From Bdellovibrionales bacterium (GTDB lineage Bacteria; Bdellovibrionota; Bdellovibrionia; Bdellovibrionales; JAGQZY01): a DNA stretch of 42,988 nt. The notes beneath the pieces are model-generated. The model saw nothing but the letters and a program-made list of their open reading frames with translations, ran no database searches and was not told the origin of the DNA. This document shows positions 1-9,123 of the stretch, in pieces. Location of the stretch: contig JAGQZY010000012.1 of NCBI GenBank assembly GCA_020435205.1, positions 1-42,988 of the forward strand, written 5' to 3'. The translations under genes were made by a program, and so were the position numbers. Numbering within the stretch: the first letter of the stretch is position 1; every line of letters starts with the position of its first letter.

Positions 1-3000
1 CTTGATGAAAAAGCGCAAGTGGTTGTGCAGTACGACTGGTCAAACCCCTTTCATCCTTCTATGGATAAAAGCTATGCCTTGCCTAAGGATTTTGCCTTCA
101 ATCAACTTAAGGCGACGGGTCCTGATTTTGACTCCGTTAAAATCGAGTCTGGGGCAGGTAAAGTTTTCGCAACCTCGTTGACGGATTTAAAAGTCAGAAG
201 TCTTGTGCAAAGAACGCAATTTTTGATGAAGTGGAAAAACGAAGTTATGGGTAACACCTGGAGCGAGCAACTTCTGGCCTGGGGAGCTTTTGCCTCGTTG
301 GTGGATCGTTTAGATCGCGCCTTTGATAATCCCGAGCTAGAGTTAGGTGAACTAGAAAAGGATCCAATTTTTCAAAGTATCCAAAGTCAGATTGATTTTA
401 ACGAAGTCAGAGCATGGCTGAAGAACTCGAAGCTGTTTAGCCCAGAAGAGCTTGCTGACTTCGAAAAAGAAATTTCTTTAAATACTTGGAAAGGTCGTAA
501 ATGGTTCATTACGGCCTCTTTAGTTACCTTTGCGGTGGTCTATATGAAATCCCAAGGCGTGAAGGGGCAGCAGTTGGCTACAGCCATGGGTAAAAAACTT
601 CATCAGTTCTTAAAGAAGGCAGTGACTTTATTAGGTGCGCAAAACACCAAAATGGGCAAGTTCCTTGTTGAGGATTGGGGAACAGCGCTGCGTTCTCGTA
701 TGACGAGAAACTACTTAGAAAAAATGCATCCAGTCGATTTGATTAAAAAGTCTGAGAAACGTGTGGTTCAGTTTGAAAAGTTGAGAGCAAAGCTCTACCA
801 AACTGAGATGGTGCGTTTGGATGAGATTGGGAACGGTTTCATGAAAGAGCGAGCCAAAACCTTGCTAGAGGCTTGGGATGAAATTGGCGCTAAACTGCGT
901 GGTGATAAACTTGAGTTGCAAGAGATCGTAGCCCCCAAAGGTCTGCAAAAATATCATGGATATTTAAAAAGATGGGTTGATAAATACTCCTTCACTCATG
1001 CTGGTAAGCAAAGATATCTAGCAAACCTTTATAATAAAATTGCTAAAGATGCTGATAAGCTAAAAGTTTTAGAAGAGAGCGTGCAAATTGAACAGTCTAT
1101 TATGGGGATCAAAGGGAAAGTCCTTCAAATGGAAATGAGAGTCAATGGTGAGCATGCTGGACGAGTCGACACCACCAAAGAAATGGTTTACTTAAAAGGT
1201 GGGGATCCTGCCTTGGTGACTGATCGCATTGCAGAGCTTCTTAAAAAAGCCAATGCTGCTCAGAAAGCTCGCCTCAAGGCTTGGCAAACTCAGTTTGAGG
1301 GTTTTCACAAACGCTGGTTAGAGCTTGAGGATATCAAGGGCCAGTGGATTGTTAAGGGTAAGGTTCATCCTTTCTTTGATTATATGGCGGCCTTTTCGAC
1401 TCTCCACACACGCTATATGATTCCTGCTCGAGTTTTTAATCGAATTTCTGAAACCAATCCTAAAGTAGGAAATTTTATCAGCCGCTTTCTTCGCCATGAC
1501 CAAGTGGTGCTTAGGGATGGTCGCATCGAAGATATTGTTGCCACTGGTGAACACGCTCAAACAGCTTTTTATACAGGACTTGCCGATGTGAGTGGGGACA
1601 TGATCACTCAATATCTTGCCCGCCAGTGGCTTGTTGACCCCGATGAAAGAGTTTGGGGGCAAGGAGATAACTTTCTTGAGTTTTTCCCAACGTCTGAGGG
1701 AATGAAAGGAGTCCACTTCGACTTTATTGCACAAACCTCTTTAAATGCTGTGGGTTGGGCCTTTGGTGGACCGATGACTTACGCAAATATGGGTAAGGAT
1801 ATTGGATTCAACGGAAAGATCACTTACCTGCGCAGAATTTGGAACTCCGTATTCAAGAGTTTTAACCCCGCGAATATTGTTTACGGTCTGTCGGAGACTT
1901 ATCCGATTTGGTTGGGAACTAAGTACTTGATGCTTTGGGATTATAAAAACGATCATGCTGAGGATTTCAATGAAAAGGATTACCAAGCCTTTGCTGATAA
2001 ATTTGGCGGTCGGACAACAAGCATAAAAAGTATTGTGGAAAGAAAAGTATTTGGTTACGGAATCAGTATTCCCTACATTAATTCTCAGTACTTTATGCAG
2101 TCAGAAGCGGACCGCGCAATGGCCGTTATCTTCCGCACGAATACCCTGTCTAAAATTGTAGCGGGATTAGTTATGCCAATCACCACAGGTTTTTACATGC
2201 ACAAATGGTGGGGCGATTATTTTGGTTTTAACAACCCGGAAACCATTCGTGTGCTTCAGGCTTTTCAGGCTGAAGGTGTTCTGGATAAAATTGATAGCCG
2301 AGGGTTTACCGACTTGAAAGAATGGACAGAAGTGGAGCTTCAAGGTGTCCTGACTGCAGTTCTCCTTCTTGAAATGGAAAAGTTTAATAAAGAAAAGCCT
2401 TTTCCTAAAAATGATGGCCTTGCTGAGCAAGCCCTTTGGTATGCAGAGCTACAGGAGCGCATGCTCCCCGATAAGGTGGTTGAAAAGTCTTTGGAAGCAC
2501 CCACTCGCATTCAAGTGATGCCAGGACAAGACGTTCCCTACCGCTATAAAGAGGAAGTGAAAGACCTTTTGGCCACTTTGAACAAGGTTTCTGAAGCTGT
2601 AACTGAAATTGATGTTGAAGTTGAAGGAATTAAGCCATGGGCTTTTGTGAAATCTAAAAAAGAAGAAAGCACCAGCCACATCGCTAAGCTTGAGTCTTTA
2701 CACGAAAGAGTTTTAGAGAGCTTGTCGCTCATGAAAGCGAACTCACAGGTTCAAGATAGTTTTCAAACCTCCAACTTTGCTATTATTATGGCGGATGCCA
2801 CCGTACTTGTGGATAGTTTGTTCCTCAAAAATAAGCTTTCTGGTGGGCTTGCCAAAGCCGCTGGTCAGTGGAGTGCCCGCGCTAAAGTTTGGTTAAAAAG
2901 AGCTTCAACCACCGGGCTGATTGGATCTGTACCTATGTATCTCTGGCAGTCGGATCAAGCCAATGCTCACACATCGATGCAGGTAGACGTTAATACGCTC

Positions 3001-3648
3001 TTAGTGGATCTCAATGAGCTTCTTTTTGCTATGACAGAAATTCAAATTAAAAAACAATTTGAAGATTTTTGGCAAAGAGATGTTCAATCTAAGGTGGCCA
3101 GCTATGGCGAGCTTGTTGAGTACAAGGCTAAGCTGCAAAGCAGTAAAGACATGCTAGCCAAGATGCTCACTGACACCAAAGCCAGTTCAGAGCACTTGCT
3201 AACGGCCAGACGCTACCGCTGGGCGATTATTTATGATGAATTTGCTATCCCTGGAATGGCAGCCATGGCGTCTTGGATTCTAACTCGTCATTTATTGTTT
3301 AAAGCGAGTCGCGGATTTATCACGAGAATGACAGATGCATACGCACCAACATTGTTTAAAGGGTCCTTTTTAGCTTGGATTGTTGCCGGTGAATTCCACG
3401 AAAGACAGCGCCAAGATATTGAGCTTACGACAGGTGACTTCTTATCGATGTATCAAAGTTACCAAATGATTTCTATGGAGCTCGCCTTTATTGAGCAAGT
3501 GACTGCTGGAGTTAAAGAAGGGAATGACAATGTGGATTGGGCTAAAATCCGTCAACAAAGTCTTGATAACCTAAAAGAAGATACCCTGAATAAAGAAATG
3601 AAAGACTATCGCGAGCACCTATTAAAAGTGATTCAGGGGGCCGCTTAA
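1..3648 (+). CDS. Very large unrecognised protein, 5' end cut by window edge
   Basis: The frame is open from base 1 (reading LDEKAQVVVQYDW), so the real start lies upstream and about 1,215 codons are visible. A GTG at base 19 is in frame but has no clear ribosome binding site. I do not recognise the family. The protein is rich in Lys, Glu and Trp, with long helical, coiled-coil-like stretches. Hydrophobic segments lie near visible residues 165-180 (FITASLVTFAVVYM), 710-728 (KIVAGLVMPITTGFYM), 968-980 and 1075-1095 (PGMAAMASWIL), so membrane association is possible. The next gene starts at the base after its TAA, which suggests one operon and a shared role with that exported protein. There are no frameshifts. 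The function is unknown; the coding call is secure from the length of the open frame. Confidence 0.85.
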   Translation, partial: LDEKAQVVVQYDWSNPFHPSMDKSYALPKDFAFNQLKATGPDFDSVKIESGAGKVFATSLTDLKVRSLVQRTQFLMKWKNEVMGNTWSEQLLAWGAFASLVDRLDRAFDNPELELGELEKDPIFQSIQSQIDFNEVRAWLKNSKLFSPEELADFEKEISLNTWKGRKWFITASLVTFAVVYMKSQGVKGQQLATAMGKKLHQFLKKAVTLLGAQNTKMGKFLVEDWGTALRSRMTRNYLEKMHPVDLIKKSEKRVVQFEKLRAKLYQTEMVRLDEIGNGFMKERAKTLLEAWDEIGAKLRGDKLELQEIVAPKGLQKYHGYLKRWVDKYSFTHAGKQRYLANLYNKIAKDADKLKVLEESVQIEQSIMGIKGKVLQMEMRVNGEHAGRVDTTKEMVYLKGGDPALVTDRIAELLKKANAAQKARLKAWQTQFEGFHKRWLELEDIKGQWIVKGKVHPFFDYMAAFSTLHTRYMIPARVFNRISETNPKVGNFISRFLRHDQVVLRDGRIEDIVATGEHAQTAFYTGLADVSGDMITQYLARQWLVDPDERVWGQGDNFLEFFPTSEGMKGVHFDFIAQTSLNAVGWAFGGPMTYANMGKDIGFNGKITYLRRIWNSVFKSFNPANIVYGLSETYPIWLGTKYLMLWDYKNDHAEDFNEKDYQAFADKFGGRTTSIKSIVERKVFGYGISIPYINSQYFMQSEADRAMAVIFRTNTLSKIVAGLVMPITTGFYMHKWWGDYFGFNNPETIRVLQAFQAEGVLDKIDSRGFTDLKEWTEVELQGVLTAVLLLEMEKFNKEKPFPKNDGLAEQALWYAELQERMLPDKVVEKSLEAPTRIQVMPGQDVPYRYKEEVKDLLATLNKVSEAVTEIDVEVEGIKPWAFVKSKKEESTSHIAKLESLHERVLESLSLMKANSQVQDSFQTSNFAIIMADATVLVDSLFLKNKLSGGLAKAAGQWSARAKVWLKRASTTGLIGSVPMYLWQSDQANAHTSMQVDVNTLLVDLNELLFAMTEIQIKKQFEDFWQRDVQSKVASYGELVEYKAKLQSSKDMLAKMLTDTKASSEHLLTARRYRWAIIYDEFAIPGMAAMASWILTRHLLFKASRGFITRMTDAYAPTLFKGSFLAWIVAGEFHERQRQDIELTTGDFLSMYQSYQMISMELAFIEQVTAGVKEGNDNVDWAKIRQQSLDNLKEDTLNKEMKDYREHLLKVIQGAA

Positions 3649-4743
3649 TTGAAGCTTGTTATTGTTTCTCTTCTTATTTTTCACCTCGGCCTGCCTGCGC
3701 AAGCGGCAGCTCTTTCCTGTGGCCAAGCCTTTTCGTTGAAGGCTTGGACTTTAAGTCGAGTCGGTGGGAAAGAAAAGGCATGGCAAGACTTTTTTAAAGA
3801 GTTGGAGAGTAAAGAGTCAGAGCAGCAGCAGCGCATGGCTGAATTCTTACAGAAACTTCCCAAAGAGTCTTGGTTTCGGCAAAAACTCAATGCTGTTTTG
3901 TTTTTTCGCATCAATCGTTTGCAAAATGTATTGAGAACCGCCGCTGAAAAGGAAATCACCTTATCAGACAAAAAGTCATGGAATGAATTGAGTCTAGAAG
4001 AACGCCGCGCCCTCTTGCTAAAAATGCACAATCGTTTGTGGTGGGAAGTCGAGAGTGATTATGTGGCCAGTTGGTCGCGCTATCTTAAACCGTCTTTTCT
4101 ATTAACTGATGCTCTGCAAAGTCGAAATCCAGAGACTTTGGATATGCGGGTGAGCGATCTTGTGCAGAGTCCGTCAAATGTTAAATTTTGGGGGAACACC
4201 ATCAAAAGTTTTGCAAGGGAAAACGATTTACTGAACCAATTTCAATCCTCACCGGTTGATAAGCAGACTTTAATAGATATTTTGTCCCATCGAAAACAAA
4301 GATTACAAAGTAACGAGGTTCTCCATCAGCGCAATCGCGTGGGGCGATATATCAGCAAAATGGAGGCTTTTAAAACCGATTATTTAATAGGTTCTTTAAA
4401 AGAAGGCCGGCCTCTGAGTAAAAAAGAGGTTAAAGACTTGGCAGACTCCCATGGTGTGAAGCCTTTAGGAAATTTGGTGAGTCGCCTGGCTGACATATCA
4501 ATGAGCTCCTTAAATACAGTAGCCTCTTTTGTTGCGACAATGGGGCTTGCCTATATGACCAGTCTATTTTTTGCCCAGGAGACAGAACCTGAGGATTCAG
4601 AGCCAATGGATCTTTCTGGTCAAGTGAGTGAAAAAAAATGGCAACCTTCGGTGCCTGACCTGGTGGTGGATGCTATTGATTTATACAATCAGGGGAAAAT
4701 CGACGCTAAAGAGTTGGAGCGTCGACTCAATTCGCAAAACTAA
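3649..4743 (+). CDS. Exported or membrane-anchored protein of unknown function
   Basis: This 364-residue protein begins with TTG directly after the upstream stop; a GGGGG run about ten bases before it can serve as ribosome binding site. The N-terminus (LVIVSLLIFHLGLPAQAAA) is a typical signal peptide with cleavage near residues 20-22. The rest is charged and helical, and a hydrophobic segment near residues 288-309 (ASFVATMGLAYMTSLFF) could be a transmembrane helix. An acidic tail follows. The zero-base junction with the giant gene upstream implies translational coupling. I do not recognise the family. Its tail abuts the convergent lipoprotein gene with no gap. Confidence 0.8.
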   Translation: MKLVIVSLLIFHLGLPAQAAALSCGQAFSLKAWTLSRVGGKEKAWQDFFKELESKESEQQQRMAEFLQKLPKESWFRQKLNAVLFFRINRLQNVLRTAAEKEITLSDKKSWNELSLEERRALLLKMHNRLWWEVESDYVASWSRYLKPSFLLTDALQSRNPETLDMRVSDLVQSPSNVKFWGNTIKSFARENDLLNQFQSSPVDKQTLIDILSHRKQRLQSNEVLHQRNRVGRYISKMEAFKTDYLIGSLKEGRPLSKKEVKDLADSHGVKPLGNLVSRLADISMSSLNTVASFVATMGLAYMTSLFFAQETEPEDSEPMDLSGQVSEKKWQPSVPDLVVDAIDLYNQGKIDAKELERRLNSQN

Positions 4744-5133
4744 TTACTTGGTTTCCCAGCCGACGACTTCGCCACCCTCAAAATAGATGACTTTTTTCTC
4801 TTTGTAGTAGCCGTCGAGGGTCGGCACAGATTTTTCATAAGTCCATCGCTCGTTTCCATATTTTGGATTTCCAGCTTGTTCCACCTCGCTTGGTGATCCA
4901 AGATGCATTTGCACACTACGGCGAGCCATCCCAACTTTAACGTCATTGCGCTCATGGCGACTTTCACCAAGGTCAAAGTTAGCCTGTAGGGTTTCCTCTT
5001 GCTCAGAGAGGAGCATGCGCTCAATATCATCCAGCTCCGAATATTCGGGGTGAATACTCTGGGAAGTGCCCACCGGGGCTGTCATACAAGAGCACAAAAA
5101 CATAGCAAAGATCGCTAAAACCACAAATTTCAT
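4744..5133 (-). CDS. Small lipoprotein with BamE/SmpA-like fold
   Basis: This is a 129-residue protein. I start it at the ATG at 5133 because GGAGG sits four bases upstream and because this gives a clean lipoprotein signal (FVVLAIFAMFLCSC, lipidated Cys16). A longer frame upstream has neither. The mature half reads VKVGMARRSVQMHLGSP, then NERWTYEKS and KKVIYFEGGEVVGWE. That pattern (start motif, GxP turn, W-Y strand, final strand ending in V-x-W) resembles the SmpA/OmlA/BamE family of outer-membrane assembly lipoproteins. BamE itself is a Bam complex subunit, but many lipoproteins share this fold, so an exact role is not implied. The gene abuts the preceding convergent gene with no gap. Confidence 0.75.
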   Translation of the reverse strand: MKFVVLAIFAMFLCSCMTAPVGTSQSIHPEYSELDDIERMLLSEQEETLQANFDLGESRHERNDVKVGMARRSVQMHLGSPSEVEQAGNPKYGNERWTYEKSVPTLDGYYKEKKVIYFEGGEVVGWETK

Positions 5134-5270
5134 AGATCCTCCAACATAAAAAGAATTCATATATTTTTCGGTAAAATAAAGGGGATTCTGAAGTCTGGCT
5201 TTGCTTTGCCGGAGGAGGGAATAAGAACTTCTAGGCAAAAGTCTGAACTGAAACTAGATCAAGGTGGGTG

Positions 5271-5350
5271 TTTTCTTTTTAAGAAAAATTGAGAGTTTTG
5301 CATGAGTCACAAATCCCCTCAGCCTAGCTTTTGCCTTTTGTAGAAAAGGC
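5271..5350 (+). other. Two inverted repeats in the leader of the FliL-like gene
   Basis: A perfect AT-rich inverted repeat lies at 5271-5287 (TTTTCTT, loop TTT, AAGAAAA). A second lies at 5333-5350 (GCCTTTT, loop GTAG, AAAAGGC), ending 20 bases before the ATG. They could form RNA hairpins in the 5' leader or be protein-binding palindromes. No convincing -35/-10 pair was seen between them. The rest of the 237-base gap (5134-5370) shows nothing I can name. Confidence 0.4.
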
Positions 5351-5370
5351 TCTTATTATGAAAAGACATC

Positions 5371-6306
5371 ATGGCAGACGATAATAGCGAAGACCAACAA
5401 CCGGCCACCCCTCCATCCACCAGTCCTGGGGAAGAAAGCACAGCTCCTGTGCCTGGGGAATCCAGTACTGAAAATATCGGCAACGACTCTGAGGCTGTGG
5501 AGGATGAAGCCTCGTCCGGGGAAGGGGTAACACCTCGGCCTCGCTTGGCTGAAGACCTTGATGAAATTCTTGATAACATTAAGGTCGAAGAGGGCGAAGG
5601 CGCTCTTGATATGAATGAAGCTGAATTGGCTATGGTTGATGGCTATATTCGCGAAGCGGACCCTGAGTTCGCTGAGGAGTTAGACTCGATCAGTGCCGAT
5701 GACTTTAAAGAGCTTGATATTACAGAAGAGCAAGCAAAAGCGGCTGTTTCCGCAGAAGAAATTCCTAGTCGATGGCGCGCCTTCTTTAATAACCTTTCTG
5801 ATCAACAGAGATTCAGCCTTATCTTGGGCGGTTCAGTGGCCTTGTTGGGCGTCCTCTTGGTTGCACTTTTGCTTGGTGGCTATTTAGTTCCAAAATTTGA
5901 AGTGCCCTACTTATTAAGTATGGAGCAGGTATCTAAGGTCGTGTTTCCTTATGCTCTTGATGATGAAGAAGTGCCTCTTTTTGATGAATATCGCTCGCGA
6001 GCCTATTCGTACCCACTGCGCGCTACCAACATTAATTTGAAGCAAGAAGGCGACCGGCCTTCTTACGGTCAATTTCAGTTTTTTTTAAACCTTCGTGATA
6101 AAGAATTAGAGCCTGTTATCAAAAAACGAGAGTCAGAGCTCATAGATCTTATTCAACGAACTCTTGAGCAGATCACCTGGAGTGATTTGCAAACTCCCAT
6201 AGGCAAAGAGAAGGTCAAGAAGATTGTACGCATGAGGGTCAACGATCATCTCAAAGGCAATTACGTTCTCGGCGTGTATTATAAATCGGTTCTCCTCTCC
6301 CGTTAA
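5371..6306 (+). CDS. FliL-like single-pass membrane protein with long acidic cytoplasmic region
   Basis: This protein has 311 residues. Residues 1-140 are acidic and rich in Pro, Ser and Glu, probably disordered in the cytoplasm. One transmembrane helix spans about 150-173 ([21 protein letters not shown]). The periplasmic C-terminus has the pattern of Fli[25 protein letters not shown], then [22 protein letters not shown] and [20 protein letters not shown]. FliL associates with the flagellar stator and modulates torque. No flagellar gene is nearby, so this may be a paralogue serving another proton-driven motor. The ribosome binding site is weak (AAAAG). The 3' end overlaps the convergent activator gene by four bases. 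Confidence 0.65.
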   Translation: MADDNSEDQQPATPPSTSPGEESTAPVPGESSTENIGNDSEAVEDEASSGEGVTPRPRLAEDLDEILDNIKVEEGEGALDMNEAELAMVDGYIREADPEFAEELDSISADDFKELDITEEQAKAAVSAEEIPSRWRAFFNNLSDQQRFSLILGGSVALLGVLLVALLLGGYLVPKFEVPYLLSMEQVSKVVFPYALDDEEVPLFDEYRSRAYSYPLRATNINLKQEGDRPSYGQFQFFLNLRDKELEPVIKKRESELIDLIQRTLEQITWSDLQTPIGKEKVKKIVRMRVNDHLKGNYVLGVYYKSVLLSR

Positions 6307-7580
6307 ATGCGACCTCGTTTTTTAAAGTGCCTAGCATCGATACTGTAAGCTTTCAGTTTGTCGTGCAAAGTGCTTTTCGGCATGCGCAACTCTTCAGCGG
6401 CTTTTCTTTGGTTTCCGTAATATTGCTGTAATTTTTGTATGATTAGATTGCGTTCAATTTCTTTAAGAGGAGGTAAATCATCTTCAGCCTCTAAAACTGA
6501 GAAGCTTTCCCGCTCTCCATTGAGATCGAGTAACTGTTCGAGGTCCTCGGCTTGTATGCGATGGCCAGGAAAATAGGCTGCCGAGCGCACGACAAGGTTT
6601 TTTAGCTCTCGGATATTGCCGGGCCAACTATGATTTTTTAAGTTTTCAATAGCTGCGAAAGTAAAAGCGACTTTTTGCTCTTTACAAAACTGATAGAGCA
6701 AGGCCTCAAAGTCCTCCATGCGATCAATCAGTGCGGGTGGAGTGACTCGGCAGATGTTCAATCTATGAAAAAGATCCTCACGGAACTCCCCTTTGACAAC
6801 CTTTTGCTTCAGATTTTTGTGGGTGGCAGCAATAATGCGAACATCGGTTTTAATGCTGCGATCGCTACCCACCGGTCGAATTTCTTTATTTTCAAGAGCT
6901 CGCAAAAGTTTGGGTTGTAAAGACAAGGGAAGGTCCCCAATTTCATCAAGGAAAAGTGTCCCCCCTCTTGCCGCCTCAAAAGCTCCTTTACGATTTTCGG
7001 TAGCACCTGTGAAGGAGCCTTTGAGGTGGCCAAACAATTCGCTTTCAATCAAGTTTTCGCTCAAGGCGCTGCAGTTGATCGTGATGTAGGGAGCCTCTTT
7101 GCGGTGGGAGTTTTGATGAATCCAGTGGGCCACCACCTCTTTGCCACTACCAGAGGGGCCAAGTATGAGGACGGTGTAGTCAGTGTTGGCGACAGCAGGT
7201 AGCCTTGAAAGTTGTTGATTCCAATCCTGGTTTTTTGAGGTCATGGGATTAAAAGGTTGCTGAAACTTTGAAAACACAAAACGACTTTCACCAACCATAA
7301 TAGTGTCATTGTTGTGTAAATAGGCCTCAATCACGCGGGTCCCATTCACAAAGGTTCCATTGCGGCTTTGTAGATCCCGCAACAGGTAGCCTCGCTCTCT
7401 TTTTTCAATGCGAACATGGCGGCTCGACACAAAAGGATCAATGATTTGCAAGTGATTGCCAATATCTCTGCCGATCGTCAGAAAGTCCCCGATCTTTTGG
7501 CTTTGCTTGTCGGTCGTGCCGAGGAGGTAGGCTTGTTCTAATTTGTCCTTAGCATCCCACTGAATTTTTTGTGTTTCCAT
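6303..7580 (-). CDS. FHA-domain sigma-54-dependent transcription activator
   Basis: This 425-residue protein has three domains. An N-terminal FHA domain (about 30-105) carries IGRD, SSRHVRI and SRNGTFVNG, the phosphothreonine-binding signature. An AAA+ sigma-54 interaction domain (about 125-345) carries Walker A GPSGSGKE near 140-147 and Walker [12 protein letters not shown]. The C-terminal Fis-type helix-turn-helix includes [19 protein letters not shown]. The sigma-54 contact loop reads GSFTGA instead of the usual GAFTGA. Such proteins sense Ser/Thr kinase signalling through FHA and activate RpoN promoters; rpoN itself lies at 32427. The start has a strong AAAGGAG site. Regulon and DNA site are unknown. 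Confidence 0.93.
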   Translation of the reverse strand: METQKIQWDAKDKLEQAYLLGTTDKQSQKIGDFLTIGRDIGNHLQIIDPFVSSRHVRIEKRERGYLLRDLQSRNGTFVNGTRVIEAYLHNNDTIMVGESRFVFSKFQQPFNPMTSKNQDWNQQLSRLPAVANTDYTVLILGPSGSGKEVVAHWIHQNSHRKEAPYITINCSALSENLIESELFGHLKGSFTGATENRKGAFEAARGGTLFLDEIGDLPLSLQPKLLRALENKEIRPVGSDRSIKTDVRIIAATHKNLKQKVVKGEFREDLFHRLNICRVTPPALIDRMEDFEALLYQFCKEQKVAFTFAAIENLKNHSWPGNIRELKNLVVRSAAYFPGHRIQAEDLEQLLDLNGERESFSVLEAEDDLPPLKEIERNLIIQKLQQYYGNQRKAAEELRMPKSTLHDKLKAYSIDARHFKKRGRI

Positions 7581-7669
7581 GATTTCTCCTTTACTCCTGG
7601 AGGACGGTTCAAAGCCTATGCCGCCTTTGTGGCCAAACTAGGCCCCCTTGACCTCTGGAGAGGGGTTTT

Positions 7670-7747
7670 ATGAGTCCGGAATCCAAATCTGTGGATTGGC
7701 AATCCGGAAACTTCTTGAATCTTGAAGGGGCTAAGGTTAGCTCTTGA
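7670..7747 (+). CDS. Possible 25-codon leader ORF upstream of engB
   Basis: An ATG at 7670 is preceded by GGAGAGGGG with four-base spacing and opens a frame of 25 codons (MSPESKSVDWQSGNFLNL and on) ending TGA at 7745-7747. The engB ribosome binding site GAGGAG begins immediately after this stop, so translation of the small ORF could couple to engB. It resembles no known leader peptide. It may be chance; conservation across relatives would decide. Confidence 0.28.
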   Translation: MSPESKSVDWQSGNFLNLEGAKVSS

Positions 7748-7760
7748 TGAGGAGAAACCT

Positions 7761-8327
7761 GTGTCCAAAGTTCAGTTTGTTCAAAGTGCCAGTCGCTGGC
7801 AGCAATTTCCGGCCAGTGGGCGTCCCCAAGTGGCCATTGCCGGCAGGTCTAATAGTGGCAAATCGTCCTTCATCAACGCCATGGCCGGTCAGAAGGTGGC
7901 CAAGGTTTCTGGGACCCCTGGCAAAACCCGCCTCCTCAACATTTTTGATGTGGAAAAGAAATTCTGGTTGGTGGATATGCCTGGTTATGGTTATGCGGCA
8001 AGATCCCATAAAGAGAGGGGGGATTGGGAAAAAATGATTGAGGATTACCTTCTCAATTGTGAGCAGCTTCGAGGCTTGGTTCTTCTCATGGATATTCGCC
8101 GAAAATGGAGCGATGAAGAGTCCATGCTCCTGGATTTTTGCTATGCTCAAGACCTCAAAGTCGCTGTTGGCCTGACAAAAGCTGACAAGCTCTCTCGCTC
8201 CAAATATCTTGCTGTGGCCAAAGCTTTGGAGAAGCAATTGGGGGTCCCCTGTATGCCCTTATCCTCTTTAAAAAAGTGGGGAATTCGCGACCTCACGGGA
8301 CATATTTTGCAGCAGTGGATTTCCTAG
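7761..8327 (+). CDS. engB: Ribosome biogenesis GTPase EngB/YihA/YsxC
   Basis: This 188-residue TrmE-Era-EngA-EngB-type GTPase acts in assembly of the large ribosomal subunit. G1 is GRSNSGKS (residues 28-35), the switch region has GTPGKT, G3 is DMPGYG, G4 is TKAD and G5 is the SSLKKWG region. I chose the GTG at 7761 because GAGGAG lies six bases upstream and the resulting N-terminus (SKVQFVQSASRWQQFP) matches family length. An upstream in-frame TTG at 7722 lacks such a site. The short region before it may carry a 25-codon ORF. Confidence 0.95.
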   Translation: MSKVQFVQSASRWQQFPASGRPQVAIAGRSNSGKSSFINAMAGQKVAKVSGTPGKTRLLNIFDVEKKFWLVDMPGYGYAARSHKERGDWEKMIEDYLLNCEQLRGLVLLMDIRRKWSDEESMLLDFCYAQDLKVAVGLTKADKLSRSKYLAVAKALEKQLGVPCMPLSSLKKWGIRDLTGHILQQWIS

Positions 8328-8333
8328 AAAAGC

Positions 8334-8362
8334 ATGACAAGCCTCCCTTCGGATGCTATACG
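8334..8362 (+). promoter_or_regulatory. Predicted sigma-70-type promoter for kdsB-pyrG-kdsD
   Basis: ATGACA at 8334-8339 and TATACG at 8357-8362 are separated by 17 bases, which predicts a transcript start near 8369, 14 bases before the kdsB ATG. This position also argues against the in-frame ATG at 8353, which would lie upstream of the transcript. Confidence 0.5.
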
Positions 8363-8382
8363 TCATTGGTTTTAGGAGAGTG

Positions 8383-9123
8383 ATGGCCGAAGTTCTTGCA
8401 GTGATCCCAGTGCGCTTCGGGGCCCAAAGATTTCCGGGCAAACCCCTGGCGACCATACTCGGTAAACCCATGATCCAGTGGGTGGTTGAAGGGGTGTCTC
8501 AAAGTCAAAAAATCAAAAAAATCATTGTGGCCACCGACGACCAGCGCATTGCGCAGACCTGTGCTGATTTTGATGTCGAAGTGGTCATGACGGACTCCGA
8601 GCTTCCCTCGGGCAGTGACCGAGTTTACCAAGCCATCAAAGATCATCCCGAGGAGCTGATCCTCAACATTCAGGGGGACGAACCTCTGATCGATGGCTCC
8701 GTCATTGATACCATGGCTGACTATATGACCAGCCACCAGGACTGGGAGATGCTCACTCTCGGTCATGCCATGGACGAAGAGGGATTAAACAGTTTTAATA
8801 CTGCCAAGATTGTTCTGAATAAAAATAGCGAAGCTATTTACTTCAGCCGTTTTCCCATTCCTTATTCCCGAGGCAAAGCGGTGGCCCCTGTGGAGGCCTG
8901 TTTAAGACATATTGGTATATACGGATACAAAAAACAGTTTCTCAAATCCTTTTGTGAAAGTGAACCTCAGCTCATGGAAAAAATGGAAGGGCTTGAGCAG
9001 TTGCGAGCTCTGTATATGGGGGCAAGAATTCCTGTATTAAAAGTTGATTATAAGAGTTGGGGAGTGGATACTCCTGATGATTTACCAATTGTTGAAGCTT
9101 TATTAAGGAAGAAATATGGCTAA
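8383..9123 (+). CDS. kdsB: CMP-KDO synthetase (3-deoxy-manno-octulosonate cytidylyltransferase)
   Basis: This 246-residue enzyme activates KDO with CTP to CMP-KDO, the donor for the LPS inner core, in the cytoplasm. The nucleotide-binding N-terminus reads [17 protein letters not shown]. The NIQGDEPLI motif, the [10 protein letters not shown] region, LEQLRAL and VDTPDDL are all typical of KdsB. The ATG at 8383 has AGGAG just upstream and gives the usual length; an ATG ten codons earlier does not. The gene overlaps pyrG, whose product makes its CTP substrate, by eight bases. A single transcript with kdsD is likely. Confidence 0.97.
   Translation: MAEVLAVIPVRFGAQRFPGKPLATILGKPMIQWVVEGVSQSQKIKKIIVATDDQRIAQTCADFDVEVVMTDSELPSGSDRVYQAIKDHPEELILNIQGDEPLIDGSVIDTMADYMTSHQDWEMLTLGHAMDEEGLNSFNTAKIVLNKNSEAIYFSRFPIPYSRGKAVAPVEACLRHIGIYGYKKQFLKSFCESEPQLMEKMEGLEQLRALYMGARIPVLKVDYKSWGVDTPDDLPIVEALLRKKYG

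Noticed and set aside
1318-2732. Several frames of 60-138 codons on the minus strand inside the giant gene
   Set aside because: All lie opposite a long open frame and have no ribosome binding site or family resemblance.
7690-7705. Sigma-54 promoter upstream of engB (TGGCAATCC)
   Set aside because: GG is not followed by GC at ten-base spacing and no TTGC element is present.
8353-8382. Earlier ATG for kdsB
   Set aside because: It lies within the predicted promoter and lacks a ribosome binding site; the ATG at 8383 has AGGAG and matches family length.
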